Part shown: positions 26,690 through 35,495 of the stretch, piece after piece | Position numbering within the stretch: position 1 is the first letter of the stretch | Layout: each line of letters starts with the position of its first letter | Source: Microbacterium lemovicicum | GTDB lineage: Bacteria > Actinomycetota > Actinomycetes > Actinomycetales > Microbacteriaceae | Assembly (NCBI RefSeq): GCF_003991875.1 | Contig: NZ_CP031423.1 | Location: forward strand, 744,001-808,000 | DNA length: 64,000 nt | Reading direction: 5' to 3' | Translations under genes and position numbers: made by a program | The notes under the pieces: generated by a model | What the model was told of the DNA's origin: nothing | The model's database searches: none | Seen by the model: only the letters and a program-made list of their open reading frames with translations

Positions 26690-27274
26690 TCACCGTCCGC
26701 GCAGGCGCTCCGACAGCCCGAGGCGCACGGCCGGCCACTCGGCGGCGATGATCGAGAAGACCACCGTGTCGCGCAGGGTGCCGTCCGGCCCGAGGCGATG
26801 GCTCCGCAGCACGCCGTCCTGTTTGGCGCCGAGACGCGCGATCGCCGCGCGCGACTGCCGGTTGTGCCAGTGCGTGCGCAGCTCCACCGCGATCGCCTCG
26901 CACGCCTCGAAGGCGTGACCGAGGGACAGGAGCTTCATCGCCGGGTTCACCTCGGTGCCCTGGGCCTCGCGGCCGAGCCACGTGTAACCGACCTCGACGT
27001 GCCGGTTGGGCTGGTCGATGCCGCAGAACGTCGTCATGCCGACGACCTTGCCCGTCGCGACGCGGCGCACCGCCCAGGGGTTCATGATGCCCTGGTCGCG
27101 CAGGCCGAGGCGCATCGCGATCTCGTCGGCGACACCCTCCGGCCGGGGGACAGAGGTGTACCAGGCGTACTCCAGGCCCTCGCAGGCCGCCGCGAGGTCA
27201 TCGGCGTGCTCCGGACTCAGCGGCTCCAGCCGGACGTACGCGTTCTCGAGGGTGACCGGCGTGATGAGTTCCAC
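26690..27274 (-). CDS. GNAT-family N-acetyltransferase (RimJ/RimL type)
   Basis: A 194-residue acetyltransferase resembling the ribosomal-protein acetyltransferases and those that modify small molecules. It has the opening VTLENAYVRLEPLSPEHADDL, the central strand VVGMTTFCGID, a VEVGYTWLGREAQGTEVNPAMKLL core in pieces, and the acetyl-CoA helix region AVELRTHWHNRQSRAAIARLGAK in pieces. The substrate is unknown. Start is a GTG 6 nt behind TAGGCT, so it is leaderless. It converges with the PRD regulator, with only 9 bases between the stops. Confidence 0.85.
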   Translation of the reverse strand: MELITPVTLENAYVRLEPLSPEHADDLAAACEGLEYAWYTSVPRPEGVADEIAMRLGLRDQGIMNPWAVRRVATGKVVGMTTFCGIDQPNRHVEVGYTWLGREAQGTEVNPAMKLLSLGHAFEACEAIAVELRTHWHNRQSRAAIARLGAKQDGVLRSHRLGPDGTLRDTVVFSIIAAEWPAVRLGLSERLRGR

Positions 27275-27280
27275 GCGTCG

Positions 27281-27286
27281 AGCCTA
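27281..27286 (-). promoter_or_regulatory. -10 box of leaderless acetyltransferase promoter
   Basis: TAGGCT ends 6 nt before the GTG at 27274. Confidence 0.6.
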
Positions 27287-27329
27287 GGCCGCGGCATCCA
27301 TCGCTCCGGACGGCTGCCGCGGCCCGGCG

Positions 27330-29069
27330 TCAGCCCAGGTCGGCCAGCAGCGCCCGCGCGCCGGCGGTCAGCGCGGTGATGCGCGCCCGCGCGTCGTCGA
27401 CCGAGTCGCCGCGGACGTCGAGGTACAGCTTGAGCTTCGGCTCGGTGCCACTGGGGCGCACGACCACGCGCGACCCGTCGGAGAGCCACAGGCGCAGCAC
27501 ATCGCCGGGGGGAAGGTCCGCGAAGCCGTCGAGCAGATCGTCGACGCGGTCGACGCCGACCTCGCCGATGCGCTCGGGGTGCCGAGCGCGCAGCGCGGCC
27601 ATGATCCGGGCGATCGCCGAGACGTCCTCGACGCGCACCGAGATCTGGTCGCTGTCGAAGAAGCCGTAGGTCTCGCCGAACTCCCTCAGCAGGTCGCCGA
27701 CGCCGGCGCCGCGTCCGCGGGCCTGCGCGGCCAGACCGAGGAGCGCCACCGCCGCGGAGATGCCGTCCTTGTCGCGGACGGTCTCGGGATTCACGAGGTA
27801 CCCGAGGGCCTCCTCGAAGCCGTAGACCATGCCGGGTGCCCGGGAGATCCACTTGAAGCCCGTGAGCGTCGCGTGGAAGTCGAGACCGTGATGCTCGGCG
27901 ACGGTCTGCAGACCCGGGGAGGACACGAGCGACGAGGCGAGCGACGCGTCGGTGCCCTCGGCCAGCCGCGCGGCGCGTGCTCCGAGGAGCAGGCCGACCT
28001 CGTTGCCGGTGAGGCGGCGCCAGCCGCCCTCCGCGGCATCGTCGGGGATCGCGACGGCGAGGCGGTCGGCGTCGGGGTCGTTGGCGACCACGAGCTCGGC
28101 GCCGGCCGCGCGGGCGGTCTCGAACGAGAGGTCCATCGCGCCCGGCTCCTCCGGGTTGGGGAACGAGACCGTCGGGAACCTGCCGTCCGGCGAGATCTGG
28201 GCCTCGACGACCGTCGGCCGGGGGTAGCCCGCGGCATCCAGGATCCGCGCGAACGTCTCCCACCCCACGCCGTGCATGGCCGTGTAGACCCACCTCAGAC
28301 CCGCGGCGCCCTCCGGCGCCGGAGCGACCGCCGCGGTCGCGTCGACGTACGCGTCGACGATCGACTCGGGCGCGATCTCGTAGCCGAGCGAGCGGGGGAG
28401 CGCGCCCACGGTGCCGCCGTCGGCGACCTCCTGGATGCGTGCGGCGATCTCGGCGTCGGCGGGGGCCACGATCTGCGAGCCGTCATCGGGGCCGCCGAGG
28501 TAGACCTTGTAGCCGTTGTCGTTCGGCGGGTTGTGGCTGGCGGTGACCATGACCCCGGCATCGGCGCCGAGGTGCCGGACGGCGAAGGCGAGCACGGGGG
28601 TGGGCAGCAGGCGGGGGAGGAGGATGGCGCGCAGACCCGCACCGGCGAAGATCTCCGCCGAGTCGCGCGCGAAGACATCCGAGTTGCGCCGGCCGTCGTA
28701 GCCGATCACGACGCTCGGGACCTCCGCGTCCGAGCGGCCGCGGACGTAGGCCGCGAGCCCGGCGGCGGCCTGGGCGACGAGCACCCGGTTCATACGGTTG
28801 CTGCCGGCGCCGAGCTCTCCGCGGAGGCCGGCGGTGCCGAACGCGAGGCGCGCCGAGAAGCGGTCCGCCAGATCGGCGGACGCCGCGGCATCCCCGTTCT
28901 CGGAGCGCTCGAGCAGGTGCGACAGTTCGTCGCGGGTGTCGGGGTCGGGGTCCTGCGCGAGCCAGGCCCGTGCGCGATCGACGGCCGAGCCGTCGCGCGG
29001 AACCGCAACGTGCTCCGGGGCGGGATCCTGTCGCTCGGGCCCGGCGGCGGCCACGGTGTCCTCGCTCAC
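27330..29069 (-). CDS. Phospho-sugar mutase (phosphomannomutase/phosphopentomutase-like)
   Basis: Alpha-D-phosphohexomutase family, 579 residues. Four family motifs are visible: the catalytic serine loop TASHNPPNDNGYKVYLG, the metal loop NDPDADRLAVA, the sugar loop EEALGY and the phosphate loop RPSGTEPKLK. The long form resembles PmmB/PGM2, whose members act on glucose-1,6-bisphosphate-related or ribose-1-phosphate substrates. Its GTG overlaps the punA stop (GTGA). Co-transcription with a nucleoside phosphorylase argues for phosphopentomutase activity, interconverting ribose-1- and ribose-5-phosphate; this is inference. Confidence 0.9.
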   Translation of the reverse strand: MSEDTVAAAGPERQDPAPEHVAVPRDGSAVDRARAWLAQDPDPDTRDELSHLLERSENGDAAASADLADRFSARLAFGTAGLRGELGAGSNRMNRVLVAQAAAGLAAYVRGRSDAEVPSVVIGYDGRRNSDVFARDSAEIFAGAGLRAILLPRLLPTPVLAFAVRHLGADAGVMVTASHNPPNDNGYKVYLGGPDDGSQIVAPADAEIAARIQEVADGGTVGALPRSLGYEIAPESIVDAYVDATAAVAPAPEGAAGLRWVYTAMHGVGWETFARILDAAGYPRPTVVEAQISPDGRFPTVSFPNPEEPGAMDLSFETARAAGAELVVANDPDADRLAVAIPDDAAEGGWRRLTGNEVGLLLGARAARLAEGTDASLASSLVSSPGLQTVAEHHGLDFHATLTGFKWISRAPGMVYGFEEALGYLVNPETVRDKDGISAAVALLGLAAQARGRGAGVGDLLREFGETYGFFDSDQISVRVEDVSAIARIMAALRARHPERIGEVGVDRVDDLLDGFADLPPGDVLRLWLSDGSRVVVRPSGTEPKLKLYLDVRGDSVDDARARITALTAGARALLADLG

Positions 29070-29896
29070 AGGCGGCCGATCACGCGGGCCAGCAGGTCGG
29101 AGATGACGGGCTCGGCGGTGCGTCCGGCCTCGAGCACCTCCTCGTGACTCAGCGGCGTCTTCTGGATGCCGGCGGCGAGGTTCGTGATGAGGGAGAAGCC
29201 GAGGATCTCCATGCCGGCCTGCCGCGCGGCGATCGCCTCGAGCGCCGTGGACATGCCGACGATGTGCCCGCCGATCGCCTTGGCCATCTGCACCTCGGCC
29301 GGCGTCTCGTAGTGCGGCCCGCGGAACTGCGTGTACACGCCCTCGTCGAGCGTCGGGTCGACCTCGCGCGCGATCGCGCGCAGACGCGAGGAGTACAGAT
29401 CGGTCAGGTCGATGAAGGTGGCGCCTTCGAGAGGGGAGTCCGCGGTCAGGTTGATGTGGTCGCTGATGAGCACCGGCTGCCCCGGCGCCCAGGTCTCCCG
29501 GATGCCGCCCGCGCCGTTGGTGAGCACCATGATCGTGGCGCCGGTCGCCGCCGCGGTGCGCACGCTGTGGACGACCCGGCGCACGCCGTGGCCCTCGTAG
29601 TAATGGGTGCGCGCACCGATGACCAGGACGCGGCGGCCGGACGGCGTCAGGATGCTGCGGAGCGAGCCCACGTGCCCGGCCAGCGCCGGCGCGCTGAAGC
29701 CGGCGACCTCGGTGGCCGGGACGGTGGCGACCGTCTCGCCGATGAGCTCCGCGGCGCGTCCCCAGCCGCTTCCGAGCGTGAGGGCGATGTCGTGGCGTTC
29801 CACACCGGTCAGCCGGGCGATGTCCGCGGCGGCGTCGGCGGCGACGGCGAACGGGTCGGCGGCGGGGTCGTCAAGGGGGTGGGGGTCGTGTGACAT
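29066..29896 (-). CDS. punA: Purine-nucleoside phosphorylase
   Basis: Splits inosine and guanosine to base and (deoxy)ribose-1-phosphate. The 276-residue protein is the trimeric PNP type: LTLGSGWGRAAE (phosphate loop), GRTHYYEG variant ARTHYYEGHG, TNGAGGI, FRGPHYETPAEV with the purine-site Glu, and GMSTALEAIAA. ATG 29896 is leaderless: TAGAGT ends 7 nt upstream. It acts downstream of add, which sits in the nucleoside operon, and is coupled to the mutase gene. Confidence 0.95.
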   Translation of the reverse strand: MSHDPHPLDDPAADPFAVAADAAADIARLTGVERHDIALTLGSGWGRAAELIGETVATVPATEVAGFSAPALAGHVGSLRSILTPSGRRVLVIGARTHYYEGHGVRRVVHSVRTAAATGATIMVLTNGAGGIRETWAPGQPVLISDHINLTADSPLEGATFIDLTDLYSSRLRAIAREVDPTLDEGVYTQFRGPHYETPAEVQMAKAIGGHIVGMSTALEAIAARQAGMEILGFSLITNLAAGIQKTPLSHEEVLEAGRTAEPVISDLLARVIGRL

Positions 29897-29903
29897 GGAT
29901 CCC

Positions 29904-29909
29904 ACTCTA
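29904..29909 (-). promoter_or_regulatory. -10 box of leaderless punA promoter
   Basis: TAGAGT ends 7 nt before the ATG at 29896. Confidence 0.55.
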
Positions 29910-30029
29910 GGAACACCGCGTCGGCGGGGCCAGGAGACGGATGCCGCAGCCCGCCCGGCCCGCGGCATCCTGCGCCTCGTCCGATGCCGCGGTGTGCGCT
30001 GGTCCCCGCGGCAGGGGAGAATGGAAGAC

Positions 30030-31481
30030 ATGTCGTTGAGCTTCGAGAGCAGCCAGAGCGTCGCCATCATCGGCGGCGGACCGGGGGGATACGAGGCGGC
30101 GATCGCGGGGGCGCAGCTCGGGGCCGACGTGACACTGATCGAGCGGGTCGGCATCGGCGGATCCGCGGTGATCACCGACGTGGTCCCGTCGAAGTCGCTC
30201 ATCGCCACCGCGGATGCCGCCGTCGCCGTCTCGGAGGCGACCGACCTCGGCGTGCAGTTCTTCGCGAAGGGCGGCGACGGACGACCGCTGCGGCCCGAGA
30301 TCGCCATCAACCTCGCCGCCGTCAACAAGCGCCTGCTGTCGCTGGCGCGCCAGCAGTCCGACGACATGCGCGCCTCGCTCGTCGAGGCGGGGGTGCGGAT
30401 CATCTCGGGCCACGGGCGACTGGACAGCGATCGCGGCGTCATCATCTCGACCGGCCCCGACGGCACCGACTTCGACCGCGTCGAGGCCGACACCCTGGTC
30501 ATCGCGACCGGATCGTCGCCCCGCGAGCTGCCGTCGGCCCGGCCCGACGGCCAGCGCATCTTCACCTGGACCCAGCTGTACGACATGAAGGCGCTGCCGG
30601 CGCACCTGATCGTGGTCGGCTCGGGTGTGACGGGTGCGGAGTTCGCGTCGGCGTACATGAACCTCGGCGCGAAGGTGACGCTGATCTCCAGCCGCGATCA
30701 GGTGCTCCCGGGCGAGGACAAGGACGCGGCGGCGGTGCTCGAGAAGGTCTTCAAGCGCGGCGGCATGACCGTCCTATCGAAGTCGCGCGCCGAGTCTGTC
30801 GTCAACATCGGCGACGGGGTGACGGTGACGCTCTCCAGCGGGCAGGTCGTCGAGGGCAGCCACTGCCTGCTGGCGGTCGGCTCCATCCCCAACACCGCCG
30901 GCCTGGGGCTCGAGGAGGCGGGCGTGCAGATGACCGACTCCGGTCACATCCAGGTCAACCGCGTCGCGCGCACCTCGGTGCCCAACGTCTACGCCGCCGG
31001 CGACTGCACCACGTTCGTGCCGCTCGCCTCGGTCGCATCGATGCAGGGGCGCACGGCGGTGTTCCACGCGCTCGGCGACGTGGTCATCCCGCTGGAGCGG
31101 CGCCGCATCGCGTCGAACATCTTCACCGCTCCCGAGATCGCGACCGTCGGCTGGCAGGAGAAGGACATCGAGGACGGCCTCATCGACGGCGTCGTGAAGA
31201 AGCTGCCGCTGGCGGCCAACCCGCGCGCCAAGATGATGGGCATCCGCGACGGCTTCGTGAAGGTGATCGCGCGCAAGGGCAGCGGCACCGTCATCGGCGC
31301 CGTCATCGTCGCCCCCCGCGCCTCGGAGCTCATCTACCCGCTCGGCATCGCCGTGGAGCGGCGGATGACGGTGGACCAGGTCTCGCGGGTGTTCGCGGTG
31401 TACCCGTCCCTGACCGGCAGCATCACCGACGCGATGCGCTCGATGCACTCCGTCGACCACTCGGACGCCGCGCGCGGCTGA
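30030..31481 (+). CDS. lpdA: NAD(P)H-quinone dehydrogenase, LpdA-like flavoprotein
   Basis: Pyridine-nucleotide-disulfide oxidoreductase fold of 483 residues: FAD motif IIGGGPGGYEAA, NAD motif VVGSGVTGAEFA, and VYAAGDCT. The position where true lipoamide dehydrogenase has its redox pair reads GIGGSAVITDVVPSK, with no cysteines. This matches the mycobacterial LpdA (Rv3303c) type, which reduces quinones and not lipoamide. The C-terminal dimer domain is present. Two ATGs are possible (30021, 30030); the second has GGAGA nine bases upstream and a weak -10-like GAGAAT. Monocistronic. Confidence 0.88.
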   Translation: MSLSFESSQSVAIIGGGPGGYEAAIAGAQLGADVTLIERVGIGGSAVITDVVPSKSLIATADAAVAVSEATDLGVQFFAKGGDGRPLRPEIAINLAAVNKRLLSLARQQSDDMRASLVEAGVRIISGHGRLDSDRGVIISTGPDGTDFDRVEADTLVIATGSSPRELPSARPDGQRIFTWTQLYDMKALPAHLIVVGSGVTGAEFASAYMNLGAKVTLISSRDQVLPGEDKDAAAVLEKVFKRGGMTVLSKSRAESVVNIGDGVTVTLSSGQVVEGSHCLLAVGSIPNTAGLGLEEAGVQMTDSGHIQVNRVARTSVPNVYAAGDCTTFVPLASVASMQGRTAVFHALGDVVIPLERRRIASNIFTAPEIATVGWQEKDIEDGLIDGVVKKLPLAANPRAKMMGIRDGFVKVIARKGSGTVIGAVIVAPRASELIYPLGIAVERRMTVDQVSRVFAVYPSLTGSITDAMRSMHSVDHSDAARG

Positions 31482-31550
31482 CCGGTCGCGGCCGGGCGAC
31501 CGCCCGCGCGGCCGGGCCGCCGGCAGCGCAAGCGGCAGGCTGCCGACGCG

Positions 31551-31566
31551 GCAGGCGATCGCCTGC
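31551..31566. terminator. Palindrome between convergent genes
   Basis: GCAGGCGATCGCCTGC is a perfect 16-bp palindrome, midway between the stops of lpdA (31481) and the carboxylase alpha gene (31577). A GC-rich interval rich in other short stems surrounds it. A bidirectional terminator is likely. Confidence 0.45.
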
Positions 31567-31576
31567 GGGCCCGTGG

Positions 31577-33343
31577 CTAGGAGATCGTCAGGAGCGCGTG
31601 CCCGGCCGACACGGTGGCACCGGGCGTCGCGTTGACCGAACCAACGACGCCGTCCTTGTGGGCCTGGATCGGCTGCTCCATCTTCATGGCCTCGAGCACG
31701 ACGACGAGGTCGCCCTTGACGACCTGCTGGCCCTCCTCGACGGCGAGCTTCACGACGGTCGCCTGCATCGGCGACGTGACGGCGTCACCCGAGGCGCCGG
31801 CCATGACGGTCGTCGCGTGCGAGCGCCGTGACGGCGGGACCGCCGCCGGGCGACCGGCGGCCGACGGCGCGGCCACGATGCGGTCGGGGAGGCTGACCTC
31901 GAGCCGCTTGCCCGAGACCTCCACGACGACGGTGTGGCGCGTCTCGTCGGCCTTCGGGACTCCGGCCTCGCCGTCCCACGGCGGGATGTCGTTGACGAAC
32001 TCGGTCTCGATCCAGCGGGTGAACACCCCGAACCGGCCGTCTTCCGCCGTGAAGGCGGGGTCGCTGACCACCTTGCGGTGGAAGGGCAGCACGGTCGGCA
32101 TGCCCGAGACCTCGAACTCGTCGAGCGCGCGACGGGAGCGCTCCAGCGCCTCCGCGCGGTCGCGGCCGCTGACGATGATCTTGCCCAGCAGCGAGTCGAA
32201 GGCGCCGCTGACGCTGTCGCCGGCGGTCACGCCGGAGTCCAGACGCACGCCGGGGCCGCCGAAGGTCTTGAAGACGTTGATGGTGCCGGGCTGCGGGAGG
32301 AAGCCGCGCCCCGGATCCTCGCCGTTGATGCGGAACTCGATGGAGTGCCCGACCGGCTCGGGGTCGTGGTAGTCCAGGGTGCCGCCCTCGGCGATGCGGA
32401 ACTGCTCGCGGACGAGGTCGATGCCCGTGACCTCCTCGGAGACGGGGTGCTCGACCTGGAGACGCGTGTTCACCTCGAGGAACGACACGGTGCCGTCGGC
32501 GCCGATGAGGAACTCGCACGTTCCTGCGCCGACGTAGCCGACCTCTTTCAGGATGGCCTTCGACGACTCGTAGAGCAGCCGGTTCTGCTCCTCGGTGAGG
32601 AAGGGTGCGGGAGCCTCCTCGACGAGCTTCTGGTGGCGACGCTGCAGCGAGCAGTCGCGGGTCGAGACGACGACGACCGTGCCCGCGGCATCCGCGAGGC
32701 ACTGGGTCTCGACGTGACGCGGCTTGTCGAGGTACTTCTCGACGAAGCACTCGCCGCGGCCGAACGCCGCGATCGCCTCGCGCGTCGCGGACTCGAACAG
32801 CTCGGGGATCTCCTCGATGGTGCGGGCCACCTTGAGGCCGCGTCCGCCGCCGCCGTAGGCCGCCTTGATGGCGATCGGCAGGCCGAACTCCTCGGCGAAC
32901 GCGACGACCTCGTCGGCGCCGTCGACGGGACCGGGGGTGCCGGGGGCGAGCGGGGCGCCCACCTTCTCGGCGACGTGGCGCGCGGTGACCTTGTCGCCGA
33001 GCGCCTCGATGGCGTCGGGCGACGGGCCGATCCAGGTGAGACCCGCGGCGATGACCGCGCGGGCGAAGTCGGCGTTCTCGGCGAGGAAGCCGTAGCCCGG
33101 GTGCACGGCATCGGCGCCGGAGCGCCGGGCGACCGAGAGGATCTTGTCGATCGAGAGATAGGTGTCGGCGCTGGTCGACCCTTCGAGGGCGTACGACTCG
33201 TCCGCGAGCCGCGTGTGCATCGCGTCCCGGTCCTGGTCGGCGTAGACGGCCACGGACGCGCGTCCGGAGTCCCTCGCGGCGCGGATGACACGAACGGCGA
33301 TCTCGCCGCGGTTCGCGATGAGCACCTTGGCGATCTCAGGCAT
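31577..33343 (-). CDS. Acyl-CoA carboxylase alpha chain (biotin carboxylase plus BCCP)
   Basis: Makes carboxybiotin from bicarbonate and ATP and carries it to the carboxyltransferase AccD. Residues about 1-450 are biotin carboxylase: [29 protein letters not shown], the glycine loop [33 protein letters not shown]. The C-terminal carrier domain has LEAMKMEQP with biotinylated Lys554, the substrate of BirA. Length 588 aa is typical of actinobacterial AccA3/BccA-type chains. ATG 33343 is leaderless behind TAGGCT. An interrupted AT-rich palindrome lies at the -35 region. Confidence 0.95.
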   Translation of the reverse strand: MPEIAKVLIANRGEIAVRVIRAARDSGRASVAVYADQDRDAMHTRLADESYALEGSTSADTYLSIDKILSVARRSGADAVHPGYGFLAENADFARAVIAAGLTWIGPSPDAIEALGDKVTARHVAEKVGAPLAPGTPGPVDGADEVVAFAEEFGLPIAIKAAYGGGGRGLKVARTIEEIPELFESATREAIAAFGRGECFVEKYLDKPRHVETQCLADAAGTVVVVSTRDCSLQRRHQKLVEEAPAPFLTEEQNRLLYESSKAILKEVGYVGAGTCEFLIGADGTVSFLEVNTRLQVEHPVSEEVTGIDLVREQFRIAEGGTLDYHDPEPVGHSIEFRINGEDPGRGFLPQPGTINVFKTFGGPGVRLDSGVTAGDSVSGAFDSLLGKIIVSGRDRAEALERSRRALDEFEVSGMPTVLPFHRKVVSDPAFTAEDGRFGVFTRWIETEFVNDIPPWDGEAGVPKADETRHTVVVEVSGKRLEVSLPDRIVAAPSAAGRPAAVPPSRRSHATTVMAGASGDAVTSPMQATVVKLAVEEGQQVVKGDLVVVLEAMKMEQPIQAHKDGVVGSVNATPGATVSAGHALLTIS

Positions 33344-33350
33344 GGATGTC

Positions 33351-33356
33351 AGCCTA
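33351..33356 (-). promoter_or_regulatory. -10 box of leaderless carboxylase alpha promoter
   Basis: TAGGCT ends 7 nt before the ATG at 33343. Confidence 0.6.
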
Positions 33357-33371
33357 TCGACCGGATCCGGA

Positions 33372-33411
33372 ACGTTTTTGAGCGGTTCCTACAAGAACCG
33401 ACGAAAAACGT
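33372..33411. promoter_or_regulatory. Interrupted AT-rich inverted repeat, candidate operator
   Basis: ACGTTTTT, CGGTTC, loop CTACAA, GAACCG, AAAAACGT: two nested arms with 3-base interruptions. It lies 16-55 bases upstream of the alpha-chain -10 box, over the -35 region, and 31 bases past the maf stop. It could be a repressor site or a terminator for maf. TTCCTAC recurs just outside it, at 33416. Confidence 0.5.
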
Positions 33412-33441
33412 GGGATTCCTACGACAACGTCGGCGCGCCTG

Positions 33442-34086
33442 TCAGATCTGGTTCCACAGCGCCGGCCAGTCCACGCCGAGCTCGCGCACCAGGCGCCGGA
33501 GGGTGGACAGCGACATCCCGACGACCGTGGACGGGTCGCCCTCGACGCGCTCGATGAAGGCGCCGCCGAGACTGTCGACGGTGAACGCGCCCGCGACCTG
33601 CAGCGGCTCGCCGGTGGCCACGTACGCGGCGATCTCGTCGTCGGTGACGTCGGCGGCGAAGGAGACGGATGCCGCGGCCACCGCCTGCGCGCGCGTGGGA
33701 GCGGCGTCCGGCGAGAGCCGGATCACGCTGTGTCCGGAGTGCAGCACGCCCGTGCGTCCGCGCATGTCCTTCCACCGCGCGACGGCGACGTCGGGCAGGA
33801 GCGGCTTGCCGAGGATCTCGTCGCCCAGCGCGAACATCGAGTCGCCCCCGATGACGATGCCGTCGAAGCCCGGATCGTCCGCGGCGAGGCGGGTGGCGAC
33901 ATCCTCCGCCTTCCGCTCCGCGAGGAGGAGCACGTGCGCGTCAGGATCGAGCCGACCCGTCGCGGCCTCGACCTCGGCGATGACCGCCTCCTCGTCGACG
34001 AGCGGCGACATCGTCTCCGGCTCGATGCCGGCCTGCCGCAGCAGCATCAGTCGGGCGGGGGAGGTGGAGGCCAGGCAGACGCGCAT
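33442..34086 (-). CDS. maf: Maf family nucleotide pyrophosphatase
   Basis: House-cleaning pyrophosphatase acting on dTTP/UTP or modified nucleotides. The start LASTSPARLMLLRQAGI is the family signature, followed by LAERKAEDVA, IGGDSMFALG (metal-binding Asp), GKPLLPDVA and GRTGVLHSGHSVI. It has 214 residues. ATG 34086 is leaderless behind TAGCGT. Divergent from the TrmA-like gene. Confidence 0.92.
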   Translation of the reverse strand: MRVCLASTSPARLMLLRQAGIEPETMSPLVDEEAVIAEVEAATGRLDPDAHVLLLAERKAEDVATRLAADDPGFDGIVIGGDSMFALGDEILGKPLLPDVAVARWKDMRGRTGVLHSGHSVIRLSPDAAPTRAQAVAAASVSFAADVTDDEIAAYVATGEPLQVAGAFTVDSLGGAFIERVEGDPSTVVGMSLSTLRRLVRELGVDWPALWNQI

Positions 34087-34092
34087 GCGGCC

Positions 34093-34098
34093 ACGCTA
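34093..34098 (-). promoter_or_regulatory. -10 box of leaderless maf promoter
   Basis: TAGCGT ends 6 nt before the ATG at 34086. Confidence 0.5.
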
Positions 34099-34148
34099 CC
34101 GCCGCCCGCCGGGGCGACCGGCGGGCAGGGTGTGGGATGCTCGGACCC

Positions 34149-35495
34149 GTGGACAGCGGAGACGTTCTTGACCTCGACATCACCGATGTCGCCCACGGCG
34201 GTGTGTTCGTCGCCCGGCTGCCGGCGGGGGACGCCGACCAGGGGCGCGGCCGCGTCGTGTTCGTGCCGGACGCGATCCCGGGGGAGCGCATCCGCGCGCG
34301 ACTGACGGACGTGGGCAAGGCGTCGTTCTGGCGCGCCGAGGCCCTCGAGGTCCTGGATGCCTCGCCCCACCGCCAGGCGCATGTGTGGCGTCAGGCCGAC
34401 ATCGACGTGCCGCCGGAGGATCGCCCGGGCGGCGCGGACTTCGGACACATCGCGCTCGAGCACCAGCGGACGCTGAAGCTGGAGGTGCTGCAGGACGCGC
34501 TCACCCGCATCGGCCGGGTCGACGTGCCTGCGACGATGGAGGGCGCCCTGCCGGTCATGGACGCCGAGGGTGCCGTCGCGGCCGAGGAGTCCCCGGATGC
34601 CACGCGGTGGCGCACCCGCGTCAGCCTGCACGTCGACGCGGAGGGCCGGATCGGACCGTACGCCGCCCGCAGCCACCGGGTGGTGCCGGTCGCGGACCAG
34701 CCGCTCGCCACCGCCGCGATCGAGGAGGCCGCGCGGCACATCTCCGGCACGCGGGGCCGCATCGACTTCGTCCAGCCCGCCGACGGCAGGGTGCGCACCG
34801 TCGCCCGACCCGACTCCGATCGTCCGGTGCGCGGACGTCGGCGTCCCACCGCCCATCCCGCAGACGCACGCGCAGCGCGCGAGGTCGTCATCGAGCGCGT
34901 GGGCGACCGCGAGTTCCGCGTCGACGCGGCCGGCTTCTGGCAGGTGCACCGCCTGTCGGCGTCCTCGCTGACCCGCGCCGTGACGGACGCGCTCGTCGGC
35001 ACCGTCGACGGCGACGCCGCACACCTCGACCTCTACGGCGGGGTCGGCATGCTCGCCGCCGCGGTCGGGGATGCCGGTGGCCCGGGCACCCGGGTCACGT
35101 CGGTCGAGTCCGACGCGCGGGCGACGGAGCACGCCGGCGAGAACCTGGCGGAATGGGTCGGCGCCCGGGCCGAGACCGCGCGCGTGGACCGCTACCTCCA
35201 GCGCCTCATCGCCGACGCATCGGCGGCGGAGCGGTCGCGGCTGGCGCGCGGTGTGGTCGTGCTCGACCCGCCGCGGGCGGGTGCGGGAGCGGACGTCGTC
35301 GAGGCGATCGCCGAGCTCGATCCGGCCCGCATCGTCTACGTCGCCTGCGACCCGGTCGCGCTGGCCCGCGACCTCGCGACGTTCGCCGACCGGGGGTACG
35401 TCGTGGACGGCGCCGTGCGCGCGATCGACCTGTTCCCGCACTCGCACCACGTCGAGGCGGTCGCCGCCCTCACTCCCTCTAGGCTGGCCCGATGA
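34149..35495 (+). CDS. TrmA/RumA-type RNA uracil methyltransferase
   Basis: Class I SAM-dependent enzyme expected to make 5-methyluridine in tRNA or rRNA. An N-terminal TRAM-like domain (DLDITDVAHGGVFVARL, about 1-65), a central segment, then the Rossmann domain with DLYGGVGMLAAA and VVLDPPRAG, and the catalytic cysteine in VYVACDPVALARDL. The last residues, HSHHVEAVAALT, are typical. The Cys quartet for an iron-sulfur cluster seen in RumA is absent. GTG 34149 is chosen (GATGCT 7 nt upstream); ATG 34137 would add four residues. 448 residues. Its stop overlaps the response-regulator start. Confidence 0.88.
   Translation: MDSGDVLDLDITDVAHGGVFVARLPAGDADQGRGRVVFVPDAIPGERIRARLTDVGKASFWRAEALEVLDASPHRQAHVWRQADIDVPPEDRPGGADFGHIALEHQRTLKLEVLQDALTRIGRVDVPATMEGALPVMDAEGAVAAEESPDATRWRTRVSLHVDAEGRIGPYAARSHRVVPVADQPLATAAIEEAARHISGTRGRIDFVQPADGRVRTVARPDSDRPVRGRRRPTAHPADARAAREVVIERVGDREFRVDAAGFWQVHRLSASSLTRAVTDALVGTVDGDAAHLDLYGGVGMLAAAVGDAGGPGTRVTSVESDARATEHAGENLAEWVGARAETARVDRYLQRLIADASAAERSRLARGVVVLDPPRAGAGADVVEAIAELDPARIVYVACDPVALARDLATFADRGYVVDGAVRAIDLFPHSHHVEAVAALTPSRLAR
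35480..35485 (+). promoter_or_regulatory. -10 box of leaderless response-regulator promoter
   Basis: TAGGCT ends 6 nt before the ATG at 35492 and lies inside the last codons of the methyltransferase gene, so the two genes overlap but can be transcribed apart. Confidence 0.6.
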
